Part shown: positions 1 to 7,704 of the stretch, piece after piece
How the letters are laid out: the number at the start of each line of letters is the position of its first letter
How positions within the stretch are numbered: the first letter of the stretch is position 1
NCBI GenBank assembly: GCA_021200315.1
Contig: JAJQGU010000044.1
Span: forward strand, 26,392-90,391
Source: Akkermansiaceae bacterium
GTDB lineage: Bacteria > Verrucomicrobiota > Verrucomicrobiia > Verrucomicrobiales > Akkermansiaceae
Direction of reading: 5' to 3'
Length of the DNA: 64,000 nt
Program-made: the position numbers and the translations under genes
Notes under the pieces: generated by a model
Told to the model about the DNA's origin: nothing
Database searches by the model: none
Seen by the model: only the letters and a program-made list of their open reading frames with translations

Positions 1-2
1 AT

Positions 3-1481
3 TTTCCCGAATGGTACCAGCAGGTTGTCCGCGCCGCCGACATGGCGGAAAACTCGGAAGTGCGCGGCTGCATGGTGATCAAGCCTTGGGGATATGCCAT
101 CTGGGAGCTCATCCAGCAGGAACTCGACGCCCGCTTCAAGGCCACCGGCCACAGCAACGCCTATTTTCCGCTGCTCATCCCCATCTCCTACTTGGAGAAA
201 GAGGCCGAACACGCCGAAGGCTTCGCCACGGAATGCGCCGTGGTGACACACCACCGCCTCGAAGCTGAAAAGGATCCCGAAACGGGCAGAACGCGCATGA
301 TGCCCGCCGGCGAACTGACGGACAAATACGTCATCCGCCCCACTTCGGAAACCGTGATCGGCGCGGCGTTTGCTCGCTGGACGTCGAGCTACAGAGACCT
401 CCCGCTCAAGATCAACCAGTGGTGCAACGTGATGCGCTGGGAAATGCGCCCGCGCATTTTTTTGCGCACGGCGGAGTTCCTGTGGCAGGAAGGACACACC
501 GCCCACGAGACGAAGGAAGAGGCTATCGAGGAAACTCACACCATGCATCGCGTGTACGAGGACTTTCAGCGCGACGTACTCGCCGTGCCTTCCATTCCCG
601 GCGAAAAGACCGAGGCCGAACGCTTCCCCGGTGCCGTGCAGACTTTCACGGTCGAAGCGATGGTGCAGGACCGCAAGGCCATCCAAGCCGGCACCTCGCA
701 CTTTCTGGGTCAGAACTTCGCCCGATCGCAGAATATCTGCTTCGCCGGCCGCGACAATGAACGCAGGTTCGCATGGACAACCTCCTGGGGCGTCTCGACG
801 CGCATGATCGGCGCTCTCGTCATGCTGCACGCGGATGATGACGGGCTCATCTGCCCGCCCCGCGTGGCGCCGCTGCAAGTGGTCATTCTGCCGGTGACGC
901 CCAAACCCGAGACCCGCGGCGCCGTGCTCTCCCACGCCCGGGCACTCGCCGGGCGTCTTGCCGCCCTCACCTTCCACGGCCGCCCGATTCGCGTGCGCGT
1001 GGACGACCGGGATCTCGGCGGCGGCGCCAAAAAGTGGGAATGGGTGAAAAAAGGTGTGCCCGTGCGCCTTGAAATCGGCCCCAAAGATATGGAAAAAGGG
1101 GTGCTTTGCGTTTCGCGCCGCGATCTGCCGCCGCACGAAAAGTCCTTCCTGCCGGAAGAGGACGTCGTAGAAGGGCTCCCCGCCCTTCTGCAAGACATCC
1201 AGGACACCCTCCTCAAACGCGCCACGGATTTCCGCGACGCGCACATTCGCCGCGCCGCCACGTTGCGGGAACTTGAAGAGAATTTCTCCACCGAGGGGGA
1301 CGCCGACTGGCTGCTCGTGCCGTGGGACGCCTCGCCTGCACAGGAAGAGGAGCTCGCCAAACGCCTCCGCATCAGCATCCGCTGCATTCCGCACGGAGAA
1401 ATGGGGCGGGGTGACCCCGCCCCCTGCATCCTCACCGGCAGACCCACCACCCGGCGCGTACTCTGGGCCCGGAGCTATTGA
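3..1481 (+). CDS. proS: Prolyl-tRNA synthetase, archaeal/eukaryote-like type, 5' end outside window
   Basis: This class II synthetase charges tRNA-Pro with proline in the cytoplasm. The frame is open from the window edge (first full codon at 3), and the residues before the first internal ATG at 42 (EWYQQVVRAAD) match the family, so the gene is cut by the edge rather than starting at 42; 492 codons are visible. The segment RPTSETVIGAAFARW and the motif 2 region (RWEMRPRIFLRTAEFLWQEG) are intact. The protein ends in ARSY; a C-terminal tyrosine is usual for the archaeal/eukaryote-like ProS and lacking in the long bacterial type, and no editing insertion is seen. A strong terminator follows 28 bases after the stop, so the gene closes its transcription unit. 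The identification is secure; only the N-terminus is missing. Confidence 0.97.
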   Translation, partial: FPEWYQQVVRAADMAENSEVRGCMVIKPWGYAIWELIQQELDARFKATGHSNAYFPLLIPISYLEKEAEHAEGFATECAVVTHHRLEAEKDPETGRTRMMPAGELTDKYVIRPTSETVIGAAFARWTSSYRDLPLKINQWCNVMRWEMRPRIFLRTAEFLWQEGHTAHETKEEAIEETHTMHRVYEDFQRDVLAVPSIPGEKTEAERFPGAVQTFTVEAMVQDRKAIQAGTSHFLGQNFARSQNICFAGRDNERRFAWTTSWGVSTRMIGALVMLHADDDGLICPPRVAPLQVVILPVTPKPETRGAVLSHARALAGRLAALTFHGRPIRVRVDDRDLGGGAKKWEWVKKGVPVRLEIGPKDMEKGVLCVSRRDLPPHEKSFLPEEDVVEGLPALLQDIQDTLLKRATDFRDAHIRRAATLRELEENFSTEGDADWLLVPWDASPAQEEELAKRLRISIRCIPHGEMGRGDPAPCILTGRPTTRRVLWARSY

Positions 1482-1508
1482 CACACATTCACTTTTTCAC
1501 GGGAATTT

Positions 1509-1547
1509 GTTCGCCCTGCTGCGGAAATACAGCAGGGCGAACGTTTT
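1509..1547 (+). terminator. Rho-independent terminator after proS
   Basis: A perfect 13-bp inverted repeat (GTTCGCCCTGCTG at 1509-1521 and its complement at 1530-1542) with an 8-base loop is followed by G and four T. It ends proS. No T-rich tail is seen on the other strand, so it is probably not bidirectional. Confidence 0.85.
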
Positions 1548-1755
1548 CCCAATGCCCCGGCGGTCAGTCCGGATACTTTTCCGAAGGGCCGTACTTGTTG
1601 GTGCCTCGTTGGCTGTCCCGGCAGATTAAAATGAGGAGGGCAATATCGCCATACAAGGAACGCGGCCGACCGCCAAGATGCTTTTCCTCTCGTACGTACG
1701 CCCGCCGCCCGCTCGGGAAACATCCGCCTCCCGCAACTCTTCCGATTTTTTTGCG

Positions 1756-3645
1756 CTAACGTCTGGCATTCTTGGCCAGTCGCTTCTGCTCTTCAAGCGC
1801 GGCTCTCTGAGCTTCCATCATGCGCTCGAAGAAGCCTCCCCTCTTCTTTTTATTGACCTTCTTGAGCTCAGGCATGGGCATGCGCCTCATCAAGTAATTC
1901 TGGACGATCGAAATGAGATTCTGTACTGTCCAGTACAGGGCGAGTGCGCTCGGATAACTGTAGCAGAAGAGAAAGAACACCAATGGCATAAACATCATGA
2001 TCTTCTGCTGGGTCGGATCGCCGGCCTTCGGCGTCATCAGCATCACCGCCACTTGGGTGGCGGCCATCACGATGGGCAGTACATTGATGGGAATACCGAA
2101 AAGCTCTCCCACGGTGTCCGTCTGCGAAAGATCGTGCATCCATAAAATGAAACCCTCGCCGCGAAATTCTGCGGTTGTTTGCAGCATATAGAAGAAGGCG
2201 AAAAAGATAGGCAATTGGATGAGCATGGGCAGACAGCCGCTGGCAGGGTTGATGCCATACTGCTGGTAGAGCTTCATCATCTCCATGTTGATCTTTTGCC
2301 TGTCATCGCCATATTTTTCCTTCAGCTCCTGCATTTTGGGCTGCAAGAGAGACATGCGGCGCATCGACATCATCGATTTGCGGTGCAACGGCCAAATAAG
2401 CCCCCGAATGACGAAGGTCATGCCGATGATGGCCCATCCCCAGTTTCCAAACCAACCGTAGAAAAGGTTGATGAGCCAGTTCATCGGTACGCTGATGAAG
2501 CTCAGCCAGCCGTAGTCCATGACAAAATCGAGGCGGTTCGGCATTTTCGCAAGCATCTGGTACAGCTTCGGCCCCATGTAGAGATCATAACTGAACTGCT
2601 GCACGCCGCCCTTCGTCTGTTCGCCGCTGCCGGCCACCGTAAAGGAGGGGATGCCCACGGCGGCGGAAACTCCGGACGTGCTGCGGTCTTCATGCCGGAG
2701 AGAATAACTGCTCTCGGGCTGCGCGTAGAGCTCATGCGAACGCGCATTCTTCGAGGGAATTACCAACGTAGCGTAATATTGATTCATTACGCCGCCCCAA
2801 ATGAGACTCTTGTAGTCCGTCTTGTAAATGCGCGCCTTGTCCGAACCGAACCAAGGCTTGAAGGATCCGCTGTTCTCCTTGATGAAATCGCCGTCGTCCT
2901 GCGATACGTAGTAGGTATAGGTTTCCCATTCGGACTTGGAGATCGGATAGCCGCCGCCGGCAAAGAGCCCCCAGTTGGCGTATGTGAGATTCTTTCGTGT
3001 GTTGTTCTGGATGGTGACACGCAGGGAGAGCATGTAGCGATGAGCTTCCTGGTCTTCGTTCTCCACGGGCTTCAGCATATACTCCTTGCAGATGATGAGA
3101 CTCTTATCGGGAGTGACGCCGGTGAGCTCCACCATGTCCTTACTCTGCGCAGTGACCTTGTAGAGAGTAGTGTCGCGGATGGGCGGAGAGCTTTCCCCCA
3201 GATTGTACATGAGCGTGCCGATGCCGCAGGGAGATGCCTCGTTGAGGCGCACATCGTGATTTCTGAGCGCCTCTTTCGTGCTGTCGATGGCCACTCCGTC
3301 CATTTCGGCATACAGCACGCTGCCGCCTACGTCGCCGAACGCAAACGTGGCCACTTTTTTGCCTGTCGCATCAAAAGTACTGAGACGAGCCACTTCACGC
3401 GGACGGGCGGGAACATTTGCCGCAGTCCCGTGGGTTTCGGACTCGGGCTTGGGAGAGAACCCGGCGGAATCAACCTCTCTTCCCCCCTTCGCCGCATCGG
3501 CGGCCGCCGGAGAGCCGGCAGACGAGGCCGCCCTCTCCGGATCCGCGCTGCGGCCGGTATTTTCCTTCCCTTGATTGCCAAGGTAAAGCTGCACACCGAG
3601 CAGCGCGCAGCAGATGATGACGATGAACCAAGATTTTTTATCCAT
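1756..3645 (-). CDS. yidC: Membrane protein insertase YidC/Oxa1
   Basis: YidC inserts and folds inner-membrane proteins, alone or with SecYEG. The 629-residue product starts at MDKKSWFIVIICC: the open frame runs 68 codons further upstream but through yidD coding sequence, so this start is chosen. It has an N-terminal membrane anchor (about residues 5-22), a low-complexity linker, a large periplasmic domain (about 60-370), and the insertase core from about 375 on. The core keeps the conserved arginine (VIRGLIWPL, about residue 414), the cytoplasmic helical loop (LLQPKMQELKEKY) and several membrane segments. A lysine-rich tail (KKVNKKKRGG), usual for YidC, ends the protein. It is the last gene of rpmH-rnpA-yidD-yidC, starting 13 bases after yidD. 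Confidence 0.97.
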   Translation of the reverse strand: MDKKSWFIVIICCALLGVQLYLGNQGKENTGRSADPERAASSAGSPAAADAAKGGREVDSAGFSPKPESETHGTAANVPARPREVARLSTFDATGKKVATFAFGDVGGSVLYAEMDGVAIDSTKEALRNHDVRLNEASPCGIGTLMYNLGESSPPIRDTTLYKVTAQSKDMVELTGVTPDKSLIICKEYMLKPVENEDQEAHRYMLSLRVTIQNNTRKNLTYANWGLFAGGGYPISKSEWETYTYYVSQDDGDFIKENSGSFKPWFGSDKARIYKTDYKSLIWGGVMNQYYATLVIPSKNARSHELYAQPESSYSLRHEDRSTSGVSAAVGIPSFTVAGSGEQTKGGVQQFSYDLYMGPKLYQMLAKMPNRLDFVMDYGWLSFISVPMNWLINLFYGWFGNWGWAIIGMTFVIRGLIWPLHRKSMMSMRRMSLLQPKMQELKEKYGDDRQKINMEMMKLYQQYGINPASGCLPMLIQLPIFFAFFYMLQTTAEFRGEGFILWMHDLSQTDTVGELFGIPINVLPIVMAATQVAVMLMTPKAGDPTQQKIMMFMPLVFFLFCYSYPSALALYWTVQNLISIVQNYLMRRMPMPELKKVNKKKRGGFFERMMEAQRAALEEQKRLAKNARR

Positions 3646-3658
3646 AATAAAAAAGGAT

Positions 3659-3898
3659 TTACTGTTTGCGGGGAGGGACGGGATCATGGCCGCACTTGCC
3701 CCACGGGTTGCAACGCAGAACACGCAGCACGCCCAAGAGAGTGCCCTTCCACGCGCCATGAACCTCAAGAGCCTCCATAAAGTACTGAGAACATGACGGC
3801 GTAAAGCGGCAGCCACTGTGCGACCCCGCCAAGATGTGAAGAGGCGCACTCAGGATAAGTTGGTAAAAGCGGATGCAAAACTTGAGCAGAGCTTTCAT
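3659..3898 (-). CDS. yidD: Membrane protein insertion efficiency factor YidD
   Basis: YidD is a small, membrane-associated helper of YidC-dependent insertion. The 79-residue product begins [13 protein letters not shown] and carries the family signature [15 protein letters not shown] with its two cysteines, then [14 protein letters not shown] near the C-terminus. Its start codon overlaps the stop codon of rnpA in an ATGA arrangement (start 3896-3898, stop 3895-3897), which implies translational coupling. A longer frame upstream is only rnpA sequence read in another frame. Length, motif and position between rnpA and yidC are all standard. Confidence 0.95.
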   Translation of the reverse strand: MKALLKFCIRFYQLILSAPLHILAGSHSGCRFTPSCSQYFMEALEVHGAWKGTLLGVLRVLRCNPWGKCGHDPVPPRKQ

Positions 3899-4251
3899 GT
3901 CAGAGGCAAAGCTGCTCGAAGGCGCCTGAGCGTTTTGATGAAATCTTTTTCCAAAGACGCAAAAGAAGCATCCTTCGCCCGCCAGCGGAGAATGACTGCG
4001 AACCGGACGCCCAACGCCCAAGGATCACCATGCCGCCGAAGCAATTCACGGACGCGCCGGCGCAGGAGGTTGCGCACGACCGCGCACCCTATCTTTTTCG
4101 TGCAGATGACGCCGAAAGAAGAAGGAGCGCAAACCTCGGAGAGGCGAACGGCACTCAGGACGAGACAGCGTCCAGCCACCGATGTTCCCGCCTCGCGGAC
4201 ATGCGCGAACTCAAAAGCACGCGTCATACTTTGTCGACGGGTCAATTGCAT
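3895..4251 (-). CDS. rnpA: Ribonuclease P protein component
   Basis: RnpA is the protein subunit of RNase P, which trims the 5' ends of tRNA precursors together with the catalytic RNA. The product (118 residues, start [15 protein letters not shown]) holds the basic RNA-binding block [14 protein letters not shown] (RNR motif region) preceded by a [15 protein letters not shown] strand, as in the family. It sits between rpmH and yidD and overlaps yidD by four bases. The sequence is rather divergent at both ends, as is normal for RnpA; the block plus the gene order make the call firm. The RNase P RNA gene was not found in the window. Confidence 0.93.
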   Translation of the reverse strand: MQLTRRQSMTRAFEFAHVREAGTSVAGRCLVLSAVRLSEVCAPSSFGVICTKKIGCAVVRNLLRRRVRELLRRHGDPWALGVRFAVILRWRAKDASFASLEKDFIKTLRRLRAALPLT

Positions 4252-4315
4252 CGCACAAGCACTCCAATGGAAAAGAAGAGGCACCTTGGAGCCTCCCGCA
4301 AGGACGCCGACAGAC

Positions 4316-4501
4316 TTAACGCCCGTGCTGGATGGTGTGGCGCTTATAATGAATCTCAGCACCCTTGGGCAGAAGACGCTTCCGACCTTTAGCACGACGG
4401 CGGCTCAGAATGGCGCGGCCGTTTTTCGTGGCCATGCGGGCACGGAATCCAAACTGGCGCTTGCGGCAGCGCTTGGAAGGCTGATAAGTTCTCTTGCTCA
4501 T
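4316..4501 (-). CDS. rpmH: 50S ribosomal protein L34
   Basis: L34 is a very basic protein of the large ribosomal subunit. The product has 61 residues and starts [19 protein letters not shown], with the conserved [20 protein letters not shown] that follows. Most bacterial L34 proteins stop after about 44-46 residues; here about 15 more residues (ending [11 protein letters not shown]) extend the C-terminus, an extension that is again basic. It heads the cluster leading to yidC. In many bacteria this cluster starts beside dnaA and the replication origin; here the upstream neighbour is lpxC/fabZ instead. Confidence 0.95.
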   Translation of the reverse strand: MSKRTYQPSKRCRKRQFGFRARMATKNGRAILSRRRAKGRKRLLPKGAEIHYKRHTIQHGR

Positions 4502-4650
4502 AATGAAAAACTTGTTAGTGAAGTAACACAGGCCGTAGAGGACTTCTCTACACAACCGGGAGAGAGATCATATACTTTTTTGATGTACTGTCAAGCCGAC
4601 ATCTGAGTTTTTTCACACGACGGGAGCAAATCGACTCGGAGCGGCAGGCT

Positions 4651-5970
4651 TCACGCGTCATGCACCATGAACTTCAGCTCAGCTTCGGACGTCACTTCGC
4701 CGTTGACGAGACAGCGTCCCGTTGCCTGCCCGATCGAGCCGCGCATTTTCACAAGCTCGGTTTCAATGATGAGGACATCGCCCGGAACCACGGGACGGCG
4801 GAATTTCACTTTGTCGGCGCTCATGAAATAGCCGATTTTGCCTTGATTGCCAGGAATACGCAGCATGAGAATGGAGGCCACCTGCGCCATGGCTTCCACT
4901 TGCAGCACTCCGGGCATCACGGGACGCCCCGGGAAGTGGCCCTGGAAGAAAAGCTCATTCATCGTCAGATTCTTTTGCCCGATACATTTCGTCTCCCCTT
5001 CCACGCTGAGAATGCGATCCACCATCAGGAACGGATAGCGGTGAGGCAACAGCTTCATGACTTCGCGCGTGTCGAGAATGGATTCGCCATCCGGAATTGA
5101 AGCGGGTTCCTGAGGCTTCAGAGAGAGCATGCTCCGGTACTCCTTCTTCAGCCTGGCGGCAAAGGTTGTGTTGGGGCCGTGGCCAGGCATCACGGCGATC
5201 ACGTGGCCGAGAATACGGCGGCCGTTGAGAATGAGATCCCCCACCAGATCCATGGCCTTGTGGCGGGCAAATTCGTTCGGAAAGCGCAAAGGCTCCTTGC
5301 TGAGCACTTCCTCCCCTCGGATAACCACGGCGTTCTCCAGACTGCCTCCCTGGATCAATCCCTTCTCCAGCAAGGGTTTTATTTCTTCGTAAAAGCAAAA
5401 GGTGCGGGCGGGGGCAAATTCCTTTTCGTAGAGGGCGGGTGTCACCGCGGAATCAAAATACTGCGTGATGCGGCCTCCCGCTCCCACGCACGTGACAGAG
5501 ACGCGGTACTCTTTTGACGGAAGCACCAAGAGGATGGAGCCACGGCTTGTTTCAATGCTGATAGGCTCGCGGATCTGCCACACACGGCCGGGGGCGTCCT
5601 GCCCGGCAATCCCGGCGGCCCTGATTAATTCCACGTAAGGAGCCGCCGAACCATCGCCTATCGGAGGCTCGTTCGCGTCCATCTCAATCAAGGCATTGTC
5701 GATCCCCATGCCGGTGAGCGCCGAGAGCACATGCTCAACCGTATGCACTTTCACCGAACCTTCCGCCAAAGTCGTAGCGCGCTCCACGGTCTGCACCTTG
5801 TCGACATCGGCGTCGATAAACGGCTGGTCGGGCAAATCGACGCGTCTGAATTTCAAGCCGTAGTCTACAGGTGCGGGCTTGAGCGTCAACGTGACGGGAG
5901 CGCCTGTATGGAGAGAAGTGCCCTTCAGGGTGGCATTTTTAGCCAAGGTGCATTGTTGCGGGACGGCCAT
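4651..5970 (-). CDS. lpxC/fabZ: Fused UDP-3-O-acyl-N-acetylglucosamine deacetylase / 3-hydroxyacyl-ACP dehydratase
   Basis: A two-domain enzyme: LpxC commits UDP-acyl-GlcNAc to lipid A, and FabZ dehydrates 3-hydroxyacyl-ACP in fatty acid synthesis, so both users of 3-hydroxymyristoyl-ACP sit in one chain. The 439 residues start at MAVPQQCTLAKN. LpxC covers about residues 1-285, with HTVEHVLSAL and the zinc region ARHKAMDLVGD followed by GHVIAVMPGHG. FabZ covers about 299-439, with HRYPFLMVDR, GHFPGRPVMPG and the catalytic QVEAMAQ glutamate. The same fusion is known from Bacteroidetes and Akkermansia. It lies divergent to cdaA with 113 bases between the starts. It shows that the cell makes lipid A and so has an outer membrane. 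Confidence 0.96.
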   Translation of the reverse strand: MAVPQQCTLAKNATLKGTSLHTGAPVTLTLKPAPVDYGLKFRRVDLPDQPFIDADVDKVQTVERATTLAEGSVKVHTVEHVLSALTGMGIDNALIEMDANEPPIGDGSAAPYVELIRAAGIAGQDAPGRVWQIREPISIETSRGSILLVLPSKEYRVSVTCVGAGGRITQYFDSAVTPALYEKEFAPARTFCFYEEIKPLLEKGLIQGGSLENAVVIRGEEVLSKEPLRFPNEFARHKAMDLVGDLILNGRRILGHVIAVMPGHGPNTTFAARLKKEYRSMLSLKPQEPASIPDGESILDTREVMKLLPHRYPFLMVDRILSVEGETKCIGQKNLTMNELFFQGHFPGRPVMPGVLQVEAMAQVASILMLRIPGNQGKIGYFMSADKVKFRRPVVPGDVLIIETELVKMRGSIGQATGRCLVNGEVTSEAELKFMVHDA

Positions 5971-5980
5971 AACGGATGAT

Positions 5981-6009
5981 ATATTATCGAAAAAAAACAA
6001 ACTTGTAAA
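5981..6009 (-). promoter_or_regulatory. Predicted sigma-70 promoter of lpxC/fabZ
   Basis: Read on the minus strand: TTTACA (6004-6009), 17 bases, TAATAT (5981-5986). The start codon of lpxC/fabZ begins only 10 bases after the -10 box, so the transcript would have a leader of a few bases at most. Predicted by eye only. Confidence 0.6.
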
Positions 6010-6047
6010 GCTCAAAGTCGCAGGCGGAGCCATTGCGTCAATAAACC

Positions 6048-6076
6048 TTGCCAGAGGAAGCGAATTCATGTATTCT
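6048..6076 (+). promoter_or_regulatory. Predicted sigma-70 promoter of cdaA
   Basis: TTGCCA (6048-6053), 17 bases, TATTCT (6071-6076). The ATG of cdaA at 6084 follows after 7 bases, so transcription would start at or next to the start codon. It lies divergent to the lpxC/fabZ promoter. Confidence 0.55.
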
Positions 6077-6083
6077 CGGGCGC

Positions 6084-6914
6084 ATGTGGAGCTGGCTGGC
6101 TGAGCACGGAGAACAAATACGCATCGTCTTTGTGGCCGTCTGCGAGATCCTGATCTTGTGGATCGCCTTTTACCAAGCCTATCGGGCTTTTCACGCCACG
6201 AGAGGAGCCAACATTCTGCTGGGCTTGATTTCCTGCCTGATGGGCTTGACCATCCTGACTGTCCTGCTGCAGCTGACTGTACTCTCTTGGTTGTTGAAAA
6301 GCCTGTTTACACCCGCTCTGCTGATTGCGCTGGTGGTGATCTTTCAGCCGGAGCTGCGAATGGCGCTGGCCAGAATGGGACGCCTGCGCGACGTGTCCGT
6401 ATTCGGTTTCACCATTTGGGGCAAAACGGCTGAAAGTGATTTTGTGGAAAAACTTGCAGCAGGAGTCACGAATCTCTCCAACAAACGATATGGAGCGCTC
6501 ATCGCGCTGAGGCGCTCCAACGAGCTCACCTCCATCATCGAAACGGGCACACTCATTGACGGAATCTTCACTCGAGAGCTGATCGGCACCATTTTTTTCC
6601 CAAAGACCCCCCTGCATGACGGAGGAGTCATCTTGGATCACGAACGCATCGTGGCGGCCGCCTGCGTCTTCCCCGTCTCGGCCAAAGAGATGAAAGACCG
6701 CTCCATTGGCCTGCGCCACCGGGCAGCAGTAGGGCTCAGCGAAGAATCCGACGCCGTAGTGATCGTCATCTCGGAGGAAACCGGTGCAGTTTCCCTCTCG
6801 TTTGGCGGACGTCTCGAACGCAATGTCGATATCAATTACTTGAAAACGCGATTGAAAGAACTCCTGTATGAGCACACCCTCCCTCAAAAAACTCAAGATG
6901 TTGCTCAGCCGTAA
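6084..6914 (+). CDS. cdaA: Membrane diadenylate cyclase, CdaA (DacA) type
   Basis: The enzyme joins two ATP into the second messenger cyclic di-AMP. The 276 residues begin MWSWLAEHGEQIR; an earlier in-frame ATG at 6048 lies inside the predicted promoter and is rejected. Three membrane helices fill about residues 12-86, followed by the DAC domain with its active-site motifs LHDGGVIL (DGG at 179-181; DGA in the best-known enzymes) and RHRAA (211-215). This is the CdaA architecture, not the DisA one. A 41-codon gene resembling the membrane anchor of CdaR, the usual partner of CdaA, overlaps its 3' end by 47 bases. Cyclic di-AMP controls osmolyte transport and cell-wall homeostasis in other bacteria; the targets here are not visible. 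Confidence 0.94.
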   Translation: MWSWLAEHGEQIRIVFVAVCEILILWIAFYQAYRAFHATRGANILLGLISCLMGLTILTVLLQLTVLSWLLKSLFTPALLIALVVIFQPELRMALARMGRLRDVSVFGFTIWGKTAESDFVEKLAAGVTNLSNKRYGALIALRRSNELTSIIETGTLIDGIFTRELIGTIFFPKTPLHDGGVILDHERIVAAACVFPVSAKEMKDRSIGLRHRAAVGLSEESDAVVIVISEETGAVSLSFGGRLERNVDINYLKTRLKELLYEHTLPQKTQDVAQP

Positions 6915-6993
6915 CTGGCTGCCCAAATTCATCTGTCTAGTGTTGGCCATCATCGTCTGGTGCGCCATTAAATACATATACACAGCACGCTGA
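6868..6993 (+). CDS. Micro membrane protein resembling the N-terminal anchor of CdaR/YbbR
   Basis: A 41-codon frame starts at ATG 6868 inside the end of cdaA, in a different frame, and stops with TGA at 6991-6993. The product begins MSTPSLKKLKMLLSRNW and then has one membrane helix (LPKFICLVLAIIVWCAIKY) before a short basic end. The pattern asparagine-tryptophan, a lysine, a hydrophobic helix with leucine, alanine and tryptophan is the N-terminal anchor of CdaR (YbbR) proteins, which sit next to cdaA and regulate its product in Firmicutes. CdaR normally continues into several YbbR domains; here there are none, and bioD follows. The function is inferred from position and anchor similarity only. 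Confidence 0.65.
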   Translation: MSTPSLKKLKMLLSRNWLPKFICLVLAIIVWCAIKYIYTAR

Positions 6994-7018
6994 GATCTGA
7001 CAGCTGTTGACATCGCAC

Positions 7019-7651
7019 ATGAATTTCTTCATTACAGGAACCGACACAGAGATAGGGAAAACTTATGTCACTGAGCTGTTGCTGAGAGATTTGCGTAAGC
7101 GAGGAATTGCGGCTGCTGGCTACAAACCCATCGCCTGCGGCGACCGACAGGACGCCCGCCGCCTGCGCGCCGCCTGCGCCCCCTCTCTAAGCCTCGACGA
7201 AATCAATCCGCTGTATCTCCGTACACCGACAGCCCCATGCGTGGCGGCGGCGATCGAGCGGCAGTCCATCGATCTCTCCATGCTCGCAGCGGGTTATGAA
7301 TACTTGGCCGCCCGTCACGAGCAAGTGCTTGTGGAAGGCGTCGGCGGGTGGGAAGTGCCTCTGTGCCCCGGCAAGACCGTGGCGGATCTCGCCCGAATGC
7401 TTGATCTCCCAGTCCTCCTCGTGGTGGGCAACCGACTGGGTGCGGTGAATCACGCCCTTCTCACGGTCAAATCCATCGCCTCCTCCGGTCTCGCCTGCCG
7501 GGGGATTATCCTCAATCACTCCGGAGACGAATGGGATACGGCAGCCCTCACCAACAAAGGGCTCATCGAAGAATTTTCAAAGCTTCCCGTCCTCGCGGAA
7601 CTCATCCACGGCCAAGATGAAATCGACAGCCAAGCCATTCTTGGCGCGTGA
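7019..7651 (+). CDS. bioD: Dethiobiotin synthetase
   Basis: BioD closes the ureido ring of dethiobiotin from 7,8-diaminononanoate, CO2 and ATP, the second-last step of biotin synthesis. The 210-residue product starts MNFFITGTDTEIGKTYVTE, where GTDTEIGKT is the ATP-binding loop; a TTG four codons upstream is a weaker start. The family blocks GYKPIACG and VEGVGGWEVPL follow, the latter matching the VEGAGG motif, and VVGNRLGAVNHALLT is the C-terminal nucleotide-binding region. No other biotin gene is in the window, so the pathway genes are not clustered here. It starts 25 bases after the CdaR-like micro gene and converges on the recombinase at 7705. Confidence 0.93.
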   Translation: MNFFITGTDTEIGKTYVTELLLRDLRKRGIAAAGYKPIACGDRQDARRLRAACAPSLSLDEINPLYLRTPTAPCVAAAIERQSIDLSMLAAGYEYLAARHEQVLVEGVGGWEVPLCPGKTVADLARMLDLPVLLVVGNRLGAVNHALLTVKSIASSGLACRGIILNHSGDEWDTAALTNKGLIEEFSKLPVLAELIHGQDEIDSQAILGA

Positions 7652-7704
7652 GGAAGACATGCGCATCGAGGAGAAAGCGGCTCTCCTCCATCCCGAAAAA
7701 ACAC

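Noticed and set aside
2179..3780. Long open frame (533 codons) on the plus strand
   Set aside because: It lies wholly antisense to yidC and yidD, has no recognisable domain, and arises from the codon bias of the real genes.
7668..7688. Stem-loop GAGGAGA/TCTCCTC between bioD and recombinase copy 1
   Set aside because: Stem of 7 bp but no T-run on either strand; it could be a weak bidirectional terminator but is not supported.
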